This document shows positions 43,996 through 52,050 of a DNA stretch of 64,000 bases, piece by piece (the stretch's first letter is position 1; every line of letters begins with the position of its first letter). The DNA lies in the NCBI RefSeq assembly GCF_018861045.1, contig NZ_JAHKQJ010000008.1, positions 1 to 64,000 on the forward strand, written 5' to 3'. Source of the DNA: Octadecabacter sp. B2R22. Lineage in GTDB: Bacteria; Pseudomonadota; Alphaproteobacteria; Rhodobacterales; Rhodobacteraceae. The notes beneath the pieces are model-generated. The model was not told the DNA's origin. It was given only the letters and a program-made list of their open reading frames with translations, and did not search any database. Both the position numbers and the translations under genes were made by a program.

Positions 43996-45896
43996 GATGC
44001 TTCCCCAGCGGTTGATTTAGGTCTTTGCGCGCGGTCCATGACCACAACGCCAATGAATAATGCAAGGCCGATGGCACCACTGATCCAACCTTGGAACAAC
44101 AAGCACAGGCCCGCCGCTGCGGCCATGACGCGCAACAGCGGTGACAAGCGACCGCTCAGCGCGCCGATGATCGCCACTGCGATTGCAAAGGTGCCCAATG
44201 CTGCCGTTATCACTGCGACTGTATTGTCGATCAATGTTCCACCCATCAACAGGCCCGGTCCAAAGACAAAGGCGAAGGGCAGCACGAACGAGGTCGCAGC
44301 GTAGCTTGCGGCGGTCCAGCCGACCTTGTTGACGTCCGCGCCCGCAATCCCTGCGGCGACATAAGATGCCAGTGCCACGGGGGGCGTGATGGTTGAAATG
44401 CAGCCGTAATAGAAGACAAAGAAGTGCGCCGTGAGCGTTGGCACGCCCAGTTTAACAAGCGCCGGTGCAACAACAGTTGCCAAGATCAGATAGGCGGCGG
44501 TTGTTGGCAGGCCCATTCCCAAAATGATCGATGTGATCATAGTAAAGAACAGCGCCAAGAACAGATAACCGCCAGACGCCAGATCGATCAGCGTGGCGAT
44601 TTTCGACCCCAAACCTGTGACGCCCAGAATGCCTGCGATGATCCCTGCCGCCGCGCAGGCCGCCGAAATCGTCACGACAGAACGTGCGCCTTCGGAGACG
44701 GAATTGACCAGTTTGCTAAAGAAAACCTTGTCGATTTTGCGGTTCCACACGATGTCCCCGAGGATCAAAACGACCATAGCCCAAAGCGATGCCATGAAGG
44801 GCGAATAACCCATCAACATCATGGTGATCAGCGTCCCAAACGCCGCGATAAACGGGCTGCCGTTGATCAAAACTTTGCTGAGGGGTTCGTCGCTAACTTC
44901 GGTTCCTGTGTTCGGCGCAATGTCGGATTTAACGGCCTGAAGGTGCACCACCATAAAGGCGGAGCCAAAGAACAACAGCGCGGGCACAATCGCCGCCGCC
45001 ATTACAGAGGTATAAGGAACGCCGACGATTTCAGCCATAATAAAGGCCGCAGCCCCCATGACAGGCGGCATGATCTGCCCGCCGGTGGATGCGACGGCTT
45101 CGATTGATGCCGCCTGATGCGGCTCATAGCCTTCGCGTTTCATGATCGGGATTGTCACCGTACCTGTCACGGCCACGTTGCCCGCTGCCGACCCGCTGAC
45201 CATGCCGATCAAGGTTGAAAACAGCACGGCTGATTTGGCAGAGGCCGCGCGCATGCCACGTGTGCAGCGCACGGAAAGTTCAAAGAAAAACTCGCCCGCG
45301 CCAAAGTTGGACAGCAATGCGCCAAAGATGGTGAAGACGATGATATAGGTCGCCGCCACGCCCACGGGGATGCCGTATATCCCTTGGGTGTCGGTGGTTA
45401 GCACCATGATAATGCGGTTCAGGTTTGATCCGCGTCCTTCCAAAACACCGGGCATATAGGGGGCAAGGAACGGATACATAAAGAAGACAAAGGTGATCAA
45501 CGCAAGGATGAGACCAATGCCGCGACGGGCGGCCTCAAACACGACAGCGATGATAATGGCACCAGCGATCAGGTCTGCGTCGGTCGTGATGCCACCGCTA
45601 AAGGCAATGGCCTTCCAACGGGTCAACATCCAGATGCTCGCGCCGACAAGGGCCGCGATCAGCACCAATGACAGCACCGTGTTCAGTTTAGTGCCGGCAA
45701 GTTTTTCGCTGGCAGGTTTGATGACAAACAACAGCGACAACGCCAGCATCACATGGGTCACCCGCATCGGCATCGTCGAGATCGCGATAACGCCAGAAAC
45801 CACCATCAGGTGGTAGGATCCCAGCGCAAGGCCGGCCAGAAAGATGGCGTTCTTCATGGAGAGAATGCCGGAGTTTTCGGATGTATTGGATGTCAT
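43992..45896 (-). CDS. TRAP transporter fused permease, TAXI type (DctQM)
   Basis: 634 residues, about 17 membrane helices. An N-terminal DctQ-like part of four to five helices is fused with a DctM-like part (from about 120): GSAAGNVAVTGTVTIPIMKREGYEP (cited as GSAAGNVAVTGTVTIP), STGGQIMPPVMGAAAFIMAEI, ILGMGLPTTAAYLILAT and CISTITPPVALASYVAAGIA. This is the permease of TAXI TRAP systems; its receptor is encoded upstream (45963-46895). Confidence 0.95.
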   Translation of the reverse strand: MTSNTSENSGILSMKNAIFLAGLALGSYHLMVVSGVIAISTMPMRVTHVMLALSLLFVIKPASEKLAGTKLNTVLSLVLIAALVGASIWMLTRWKAIAFSGGITTDADLIAGAIIIAVVFEAARRGIGLILALITFVFFMYPFLAPYMPGVLEGRGSNLNRIIMVLTTDTQGIYGIPVGVAATYIIVFTIFGALLSNFGAGEFFFELSVRCTRGMRAASAKSAVLFSTLIGMVSGSAAGNVAVTGTVTIPIMKREGYEPHQAASIEAVASTGGQIMPPVMGAAAFIMAEIVGVPYTSVMAAAIVPALLFFGSAFMVVHLQAVKSDIAPNTGTEVSDEPLSKVLINGSPFIAAFGTLITMMLMGYSPFMASLWAMVVLILGDIVWNRKIDKVFFSKLVNSVSEGARSVVTISAACAAAGIIAGILGVTGLGSKIATLIDLASGGYLFLALFFTMITSIILGMGLPTTAAYLILATVVAPALVKLGVPTLTAHFFVFYYGCISTITPPVALASYVAAGIAGADVNKVGWTAASYAATSFVLPFAFVFGPGLLMGGTLIDNTVAVITAALGTFAIAVAIIGALSGRLSPLLRVMAAAAGLCLLFQGWISGAIGLALFIGVVVMDRAQRPKSTAGEAS

Positions 45897-45915
45897 GACT
45901 GACCCTCGCAGGAGA

Positions 45916-45943
45916 GGTCGAGGAGCATAAGCGCCCCTCGACC
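45916..45943 (-). other. Hairpin between TAXI receptor and permease genes
   Basis: Perfect 8-base inverted repeat GGTCGAGG (45916-45923) / CCTCGACC (45936-45943), loop of 12 bases, without a T-run. It takes the same place as the hairpin after dctP2 and may set receptor excess. Confidence 0.55.
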
Positions 45944-45962
45944 GTTCGCAATCTGACGCGGA

Positions 45963-46895
45963 TTAATTTGCGTCGAAGTAAGCTTGAGCACCCGCGTGAA
46001 GCGGAATGGCCAAGTTAAGTGACATCGCAGGGTCGATCTGACGTGCGTTTGCGTTTTCGGCCTGCAGCTCTTCGAGGTTGTCAAAGATCGCTGCTGTAAC
46101 TGCTTGAACGGTTGCCGCATCAAGGCTGTTTGGCGCAACCAACATGTTGTTCACACCGATCAGCATGCCTGCATCCGTGGTGTCATATACATCCGCTGGA
46201 ACCTCTACAGCGACATAAGCACCGTTTGCCTCAATAGCTGTATCCAGCATCCCTTCGGAGAAGGAGATGAAGCGCAGATCGTTGCCAGCCGCAGCTTGCA
46301 TCACCGCACCAGATGGGAAACCGGAAAGGGCCAAAGCCGCGTCAACTGTGCCGTCTGTCAGCTGGCTAAAGCCATCAGAATAGGACACGAAGCTTGGTGT
46401 GATGTCATCGACAGTCATGTCATGCAGTGGGAACAGGAAGTTCACAAAACCCAGTGTACCGCCGCCCGCTGGACCAACCGCAACGCGCTTGCCGCGCAGG
46501 TCGTCAAACGTTTGGATGTCGCTGTCAGCCAGCACAACCATGTGCAGGACAGAAGGGTGCAAGGCTGCAACCGCGCCAATATCAATCGCGCCGGCTGCGG
46601 AGTATGGGCCAACGCCCTTTGTTGCCAGCACAGCGAGGTTGTTGTTGGTGATCGCGATTTCGACTTCGCCAGTTGCGATCAGGTTCGGGTTCTGAACGGA
46701 GCCCCCTGTCACGATTGGAACCATCGTAATGTCATTGCCTGCGTATTCGTTAACCAGGTTCGAAATGCTTTGCCCCATTGGGTAAAAAGCACCGCCAAGC
46801 GATGCGGTGCCAATCCGCAGTTCTTCTGCCGCAGCAGTTGTTCCCAGAATGGCCACAGCAGCGGCCGACGCGATGTTTTTGAATGAAATGCTCAT
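45963..46895 (-). CDS. TAXI-family TRAP substrate-binding protein
   Basis: 310 residues with a signal peptide ending GTTAAAEE. It has the TAXI-family start LRIGTASLGGAFYPMG, IVTGGSVQNPNLIATGEVEIAITN, then VGPAGGGTLGFVN and GVNNMLVAPNSLDAATVQAV. It binds the substrate in the periplasm and delivers it to the fused permease. First gene of the leftward receptor-permease-cupin operon, preceded by the 17-base operator-like sequence at 46951-46967. Confidence 0.94.
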   Translation of the reverse strand: MSISFKNIASAAAVAILGTTAAAEELRIGTASLGGAFYPMGQSISNLVNEYAGNDITMVPIVTGGSVQNPNLIATGEVEIAITNNNLAVLATKGVGPYSAAGAIDIGAVAALHPSVLHMVVLADSDIQTFDDLRGKRVAVGPAGGGTLGFVNFLFPLHDMTVDDITPSFVSYSDGFSQLTDGTVDAALALSGFPSGAVMQAAAGNDLRFISFSEGMLDTAIEANGAYVAVEVPADVYDTTDAGMLIGVNNMLVAPNSLDAATVQAVTAAIFDNLEELQAENANARQIDPAMSLNLAIPLHAGAQAYFDAN

Positions 46896-46950
46896 AGAAT
46901 CCTCCCTGATTCGGATGTCATATTATCTACTTTATCAGTGATTGATACAA

Positions 46951-46967
46951 AAAATCGATATTATTGC
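46951..46967. promoter_or_regulatory. Operator-like repeat upstream of TAXI operon
   Basis: AAAATCGATATTATTGC, the exact reverse complement of the 17-mer at 36406-36422. It lies 56 bases before the TAXI receptor start and so points the same regulator at this operon. Confidence 0.7.
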
Positions 46968-46997
46968 GGTCAAAATTCCAGCTTATTTCATGGAAGG

Positions 46998-47092
46998 TGC
47001 CGTAACGGCAGGTTCTTCTAGCTGCGCGGTCACTGTCTTGCATGGGTGACACTGGCCGACTTGCCAATGGGATCGGCGTGAACTGTCTTGCA
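46998..47092. promoter_or_regulatory. Repeats in the ugd promoter region
   Basis: TGCCGT-A-ACGGCA (46998-47010) is a perfect 13-base palindrome. ACTGTCTTGCA occurs twice in direct orientation, 47032-47042 and 47082-47092, 50 bases apart. They lie 58-150 bases before the ugd start and could bind a regulator; none is known to me. Confidence 0.4.
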
Positions 47093-47149
47093 CCTGCTGC
47101 CGTTTAGTAACAAAACGAGTGTATTAAATGCAGCGGAGAGTGAATTGGT

Positions 47150-48487
47150 ATGAAGATTGCAGTCATTGGCACGGGCTATGTGGGCCTTGTTTCGGGCGTT
47201 TGTTTTTCCGATTTTGGGCATGACGTTGTCTGCGTCGATAAAGATGCGTCCAAGATCGAGCGGCTCGAGAACGGTGAAGTTCCGATTTATGAGCCCGGTC
47301 TGGATGAGCTCATGGCCAAAAACGTTGAAGCCGGCCGTCTGACCTTTACGACTGATTTGCCCACGGCGATTGAAGGAGCCGAAGCGGTCTTCATCGCCGT
47401 AGGCACGCCGACGCGGCGCGGGGACGGTCACGCGGACCTGACGTTCGTCATGGCTGTCGCCGAAGAAATCGCGCTTGCGGCGAAGGATTACAAAGTCATC
47501 GTCACGAAGTCGACCGTGCCAGTCGGGACCAACCGTCAGGTCAAACAGGTTATCCGAAAGGCTAACCCAGATCTTGATTTCGATGTGGCGTCTAACCCGG
47601 AATTCCTGCGTGAAGGCGCTGCCATTGACGACTTTATGCGCCCTGATCGCGTGGTTGTCGGTGTTCAGACGGAACGCGCAGGCGAAGTGATGGCTGACAT
47701 TTACCGCCCCTTGTTCCTGCGGGATTTCCCGATTGTGACGACTGATCTGGAAAGTGCGGAAATGATCAAATACGCAGCCAATGCATTTTTGGCGACGAAG
47801 ATCACGTTCATCAACGAGATCGCAGCACTGTGCGAACGCACGGGCGCGGATATCAAGCAGGTGTCCAAAGGCATGGGATTGGACGGGCGTATCGGCAATA
47901 AATTCCTGCACGCCGGCCCGGGTTATGGCGGCAGTTGTTTTCCGAAGGATACCAAGGCACTGGCCCGCATCGGCCAAGAACACGCTGTGCCAATGCAGAT
48001 CACCGAGACCGTCATCAAGGTCAACGAAGAGGTTAAGCGCCGCATGGTGGATAAGCTTTTGGATCTGTGTGGTGGTTCGTTCAACGGCAAAACGATCGCC
48101 GTCCTTGGTGTGACTTTCAAACCGAACACCGATGACATGCGCGACGCCCCTGCCCTGACGATTGTCCCAGCGATGGTCGGCAGCGGTGCCAAAGTGCGTG
48201 TAACGGACCCGCAAGGGTTCCATGAAGGCGAGGCCCTGTTGCCTGGCGTCAAATGGATGGACGATGCCTATAAGGCGTCGCGTAACGCGGACCTTGTTGT
48301 GATCCTGACCGAATGGAACGAATTCCGCGGGCTGGACCTAAAGCGTATCGCCAAACACATGAATACGCCGCGCATGGCGGATTTGCGCAACGTCTATTCC
48401 GTAAAAGATGCCAAACGCGCTGGATTTGAATCCTACGTTTCAATCGGGCGAACGCCGTTCGAAGACGCTATGGCAGACGACGAATAA
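47150..48487 (+). CDS. ugd: UDP-glucose 6-dehydrogenase
   Basis: 445 residues. It oxidises UDP-glucose to UDP-glucuronate with two NAD+, giving an acidic precursor for exopolysaccharide. Seen: the NAD motif VIGTGYVGL (5-13), VGTPTRRGDGHADLTFV (84-100), KSTVPVGT (120-127), SNPEFLREGAAIDDF (148-162), KYAANAFLATKITF, and the catalytic GYGGSCFPKDT with Cys263. GTFKPNTDD-type segment LGVTFKPNTDDMRDAP marks the C-terminal domain. GGAGAG precedes the start. It is monocistronic, ended by the hairpin at 48491-48525. Related GDP-mannose dehydrogenases differ in the loop regions, and the UDP-glucose assignment is favoured by the GYGGSCFPKD motif. Confidence 0.95.
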   Translation: MKIAVIGTGYVGLVSGVCFSDFGHDVVCVDKDASKIERLENGEVPIYEPGLDELMAKNVEAGRLTFTTDLPTAIEGAEAVFIAVGTPTRRGDGHADLTFVMAVAEEIALAAKDYKVIVTKSTVPVGTNRQVKQVIRKANPDLDFDVASNPEFLREGAAIDDFMRPDRVVVGVQTERAGEVMADIYRPLFLRDFPIVTTDLESAEMIKYAANAFLATKITFINEIAALCERTGADIKQVSKGMGLDGRIGNKFLHAGPGYGGSCFPKDTKALARIGQEHAVPMQITETVIKVNEEVKRRMVDKLLDLCGGSFNGKTIAVLGVTFKPNTDDMRDAPALTIVPAMVGSGAKVRVTDPQGFHEGEALLPGVKWMDDAYKASRNADLVVILTEWNEFRGLDLKRIAKHMNTPRMADLRNVYSVKDAKRAGFESYVSIGRTPFEDAMADDE

Positions 48488-48490
48488 GCA

Positions 48491-48525
48491 CAAAGGCTTA
48501 ACGCATTAATTGCGCTAAGCCTTTG
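48491..48525. terminator. Rho-independent terminator between ugd and the beta-barrel gene
   Basis: Inverted repeat CAAAGGCTTA (48491-48500) / TAAGCCTTTG (48516-48525), with a further CGCA/TGCG inner stem and TTTTA after it. Three bases after the ugd stop. The A-rich left side is shorter, so leftward function is weaker. Confidence 0.88.
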
Positions 48526-48558
48526 TTTTACAACGATAAAAAATTCTATTTTCTAAGC

Positions 48559-51500
48559 CTAGAACTTGGCCACAAGGTTCAGGTAGACGCCTTCGTCATC
48601 ATACGTCAGGTCCGTCAGATCATCCGAGAACGTGCCGAAGTTGTAACCAACGCCAACCTTAAAGTTATTGCCGAAGTGGCGATAGATCGCGGCGAGCGCT
48701 GCGGTTTCGGACGTGTCGGCCTGAATGGTCTGGAAGTTGCGCAGTTCAAGCAGCATGTCCCAATTGTGGACCAGATGATAGCGCAGGCTAATAGCCGTCA
48801 GCATCGCATCGTTTTGAACAAACGGTGAGGATTCATCCGCTGAGGTTTCGGAAATCCGGTAGCCGAACTTACCGCCAAGGGTCCAGTTTTCGTTCAGGTC
48901 ATAGCTGGCATCAACGCTGAACACGTGGCTGCGCTGGCGCGGGCCGTCTTCGTCGTCGTCATCAACCCGCTGGCCGTACATATCATGCAGGTAGCGGTAG
49001 CGAGCTAGAACATTCAGGCGGTCATGTTCTGTCGGGCGATAGGCGTAGCCGATGGATACTTCGCTGTATTCGCCATCAAGGAACGAGCTGTCGGTCGTTT
49101 GCGTATCCGCGGCATTCAGGTTGAACACCAGACGGGCATCCGGGCTGATGATGTAATCCGCACTTGCCACGACAATGATCGTTTCTGTGTCCAGCGCTTC
49201 GCCAGACCGCAACCCTTCTTCGACGCGGTATTCAAGGCGACCCGAAAGCGTCAGGTCTTCTGTTTCGCGGCGCAGGCCAAAGGACACTGCGGTGCGGTCA
49301 AAGTCATTGTCGAAATCATCATCAACGGACCCGACCTCAAACGCGATCGTCGAGGACCAGATATCGGATGGCGTATACGTCAGCCCATAGGCGGAGCTAA
49401 ACGAACGGTAGCGGCCAAAGGAGTCATATGTGTTCTCGCCAAACATGATCACTTCGTCAGACACCTGACGTGTCCCACCCATAATCAGGCGACCACGATC
49501 ACGACCCACAAGCGTTGTGCTGTTCAGCTCGCGGCCTGCGTCAAGTTCGTAGCCAAGGTAGGTGGTGTTACCGACGCCATCATCCCGTTCGGCGGTGACG
49601 CGTGCGCCCTGCCCTTCGGACCCGTCCGATAGTTCACCCGCAAGGGTCCAACCGTTTTCCATGGCGTAGACGGTACCAACGCCGTAGCGGTCAGCACGGT
49701 CCAAACCGTCAACTGCGATTGAGTTCTGGCCAAAGACGTAGACTTCGACGGATTCAGACAACGCATAATCAAGGCGCGCAGCGATGTCGGTTCGTGTGCC
49801 AATGTCGCTGGAGTTGTCCAAGTCGTTGTGTTCGATCCCAAGGCTCAAGATCGCGCGTTCGGACAGAACAACGGCAGCTTCTGCGCCGATCGTGCGGTCC
49901 ACTTCGCCTACATCGTTTTCATAACTGTCTGCATAGACGGTGTAGCGGAACGTGTCACTTGGGGCGACGTCAGCGTAGAGCCCCCAGAGCGTCTCATCAC
50001 CAGTTGTCGCGAGCACTTGATAATCAAGGTTCGAGAACCCTTCAGTGCGGTGTTCAAAATACGCCCCGATGGAGCCTTCTGTTTCTAGGCCGAGATCAGC
50101 AAGGCCTACGCGTGCGTCCAGTTTGATCGCTTCGCCTTCGCCAGTGGCAAGGTCCACCGTATCGACGACCAAGCCGCCGTCGCTGGAATACGTGCTTTCA
50201 AACCCGGTGCCCTCTGTGCGGGCAAATTCGGCGATGACATAGGTGTCGTCATTTAGACGCCACAAGGCATCAACACCCACTGCGGTGTGATCCACGTCGC
50301 CGCTTTCGTCGACCATCGCGTTGACACCAACGCGGAACTGATCGGACACCCAGACTTCACTGCGTCCGCCAAAGGCATAGCCGTCAAGATCTCCGGTGTC
50401 CGGTGTGTACTCATATTGCGCCACCAACACGAGGTCGGGGTCGCTGCCGCTGATAATCAGCCCACTGTCGAGCGTGCTGGCGAGCGGGCGCGCAAGGGTC
50501 ACGATGCCCTGAATGTAGTTGATATCATAGTCGACGCCGTGCTGCAGTTCGACGGTATCAAGAATGCGGCCCGTATCTCCGTCACGGATTTGCGCGGTCA
50601 GGGTTGCGGTGCCGCTGAGGATATCTTGGCGTTCAAGGAAGTAGACAGAACCGCCCGTACCAAGAAACACGTCGCGCTGTGCCAGTTGGTCTGGTTGCGC
50701 CGCATAAAGCATCACGCGCGCGCGCGCTTCGCCTGCATCGGTGGTTTCCGCCGTGGCGTAGGCCCCTTGCAAACCGTAAAGGGAGCGGTCGTTTCTTACG
50801 AGAGTGTTGCCATCAAGGTCAGCCTCAAAATCACCAAACTGAACGAAGTTGCCTTCGCGTTCGACGCGAAGATAGATGCGGCCGGATGTGGGCGTGTTGT
50901 CAAAGGACGTGCTGTCATCGCCGTATGTCGGATACAGATCGTCGGGGTCCACCCGCAGGGCCAATTGGCGGGGGTCTTTTTCTTGTAGGCGGCTAAAGAT
51001 CTCATCGAGATCTCCGTTGCCAGTGTCAACGCTCGCCGTGATTTCGACACCGTTTTCGGTGCGCCCATCAACATAACCAGCAAGGCGGCCCTCTTGGTAA
51101 GTTTCGGAAATGCCAGTCGCGCCATCAGTACGGCGACCAAGCGTCAGGTCAGCCACGGCCACATAGAACCATTCAGACGCCGGAATATCGACATCGCGAG
51201 TCAGGTCTACGTTTTGGCCTGCACCGTTCACCTGCACGTTCACTGGGTAGTCGCCTGCTGGCAAAATACGCTGCACCACAAAGCCGCCTGACGGATCAGG
51301 GCGGATGGTTTCGCCGAGCGCTGTGACAGTCGCCCCTGCCGGAACATCGCTGCCGGACACGGTGACGGCGCCGCCGTAAACCGGGATGCGGCGCATTGCT
51401 GTTTGATCGGTGCCTTCTTCCACACCGTCCGCTTCAGCGCGGGTGTCTTCGCGGCTAACAGGGATCGGGGCGGTGGCATCAAATCGACCACGGCTGTCAT

Positions 51501-52032
51501 AGACGCGGTGGATCAGTGCGATGTTTTCGCCTTCTGGTACGGTGATAGACGTCTGGCCGTTTGGTGCAATCGGAACGATGCCAATCACACGTGGCCCGCC
51601 GCGCGCAGCAAGGTCAACAACACGGATTTCGCCGCGTTCGACATAGGCTGGATAGTTCAGTTCGGACTGAACTGTCAGGCTGTCGCCCGCGCGATAGATT
51701 CGCGGTCCACCCATGAGTTGTAGATCAAGGCGCGGCGTGCCGCCTAAGCCATCATAAACAACTTGCACATCCGCTTGCGCCAGTTGGATGTCAGTGCGGC
51801 GGATTTCATCGTGCACGCCATCATCGCCGATGATGGCGTCGCCATTGATCGAAATCACAAAGCCCGAAGGCGCAGCAACAGGTGCCGCACCGATGCTGGT
51901 GTTTTCCTGACGCGGCATCTCCACGACAATCGGAGGGCTATCACTATCGGCTTTCGCGACTTGTGCGGGCACGACAAGTGCAGTGGCCCCCAGAAGGGCT
52001 GCAAGTGCGGATTTTCGGTTCATCATCGTCAT
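48559..52032 (-). CDS. Large outer-membrane beta-barrel protein, partner of the DUF11 giant
   Basis: About 1157 residues. Several starts are possible (GTG 52035, ATG 52032, 52026, 52023); AAGAG sits best for 52026 or 52023. Signal peptide ends VVPAQVAKA. The N-terminal half (about 60-540) holds beta-sandwich modules, including AGDSLTVQSELNYPAYVERGEIRVVD, cited as LTVQSELNYPAYVERGE, and a regulatory-like fold (VTVSGSDVPAGATVTALGE). A segment DTVELQHGVDYDINYIQGIVTLARPL (cited as GVDYDINYIQGIVTLARPL) precedes the barrel. From about 545 to the end are alternating amphipathic strands closing with LNLVAKF, the C-terminal Phe of outer-membrane barrels. It lies 18 bases after the giant gene in the same operon, so it probably anchors or exports that protein (inference). 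Confidence 0.8.
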   Translation of the reverse strand: MTMMNRKSALAALLGATALVVPAQVAKADSDSPPIVVEMPRQENTSIGAAPVAAPSGFVISINGDAIIGDDGVHDEIRRTDIQLAQADVQVVYDGLGGTPRLDLQLMGGPRIYRAGDSLTVQSELNYPAYVERGEIRVVDLAARGGPRVIGIVPIAPNGQTSITVPEGENIALIHRVYDSRGRFDATAPIPVSREDTRAEADGVEEGTDQTAMRRIPVYGGAVTVSGSDVPAGATVTALGETIRPDPSGGFVVQRILPAGDYPVNVQVNGAGQNVDLTRDVDIPASEWFYVAVADLTLGRRTDGATGISETYQEGRLAGYVDGRTENGVEITASVDTGNGDLDEIFSRLQEKDPRQLALRVDPDDLYPTYGDDSTSFDNTPTSGRIYLRVEREGNFVQFGDFEADLDGNTLVRNDRSLYGLQGAYATAETTDAGEARARVMLYAAQPDQLAQRDVFLGTGGSVYFLERQDILSGTATLTAQIRDGDTGRILDTVELQHGVDYDINYIQGIVTLARPLASTLDSGLIISGSDPDLVLVAQYEYTPDTGDLDGYAFGGRSEVWVSDQFRVGVNAMVDESGDVDHTAVGVDALWRLNDDTYVIAEFARTEGTGFESTYSSDGGLVVDTVDLATGEGEAIKLDARVGLADLGLETEGSIGAYFEHRTEGFSNLDYQVLATTGDETLWGLYADVAPSDTFRYTVYADSYENDVGEVDRTIGAEAAVVLSERAILSLGIEHNDLDNSSDIGTRTDIAARLDYALSESVEVYVFGQNSIAVDGLDRADRYGVGTVYAMENGWTLAGELSDGSEGQGARVTAERDDGVGNTTYLGYELDAGRELNSTTLVGRDRGRLIMGGTRQVSDEVIMFGENTYDSFGRYRSFSSAYGLTYTPSDIWSSTIAFEVGSVDDDFDNDFDRTAVSFGLRRETEDLTLSGRLEYRVEEGLRSGEALDTETIIVVASADYIISPDARLVFNLNAADTQTTDSSFLDGEYSEVSIGYAYRPTEHDRLNVLARYRYLHDMYGQRVDDDDEDGPRQRSHVFSVDASYDLNENWTLGGKFGYRISETSADESSPFVQNDAMLTAISLRYHLVHNWDMLLELRNFQTIQADTSETAALAAIYRHFGNNFKVGVGYNFGTFSDDLTDLTYDDEGVYLNLVAKF

Positions 52033-52050
52033 CACTCTTAACTCGTCTTT

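Noticed and set aside
47030-48223. 397-codon open frame on the minus strand
   Set aside because: Antisense to ugd, which is unmistakable.
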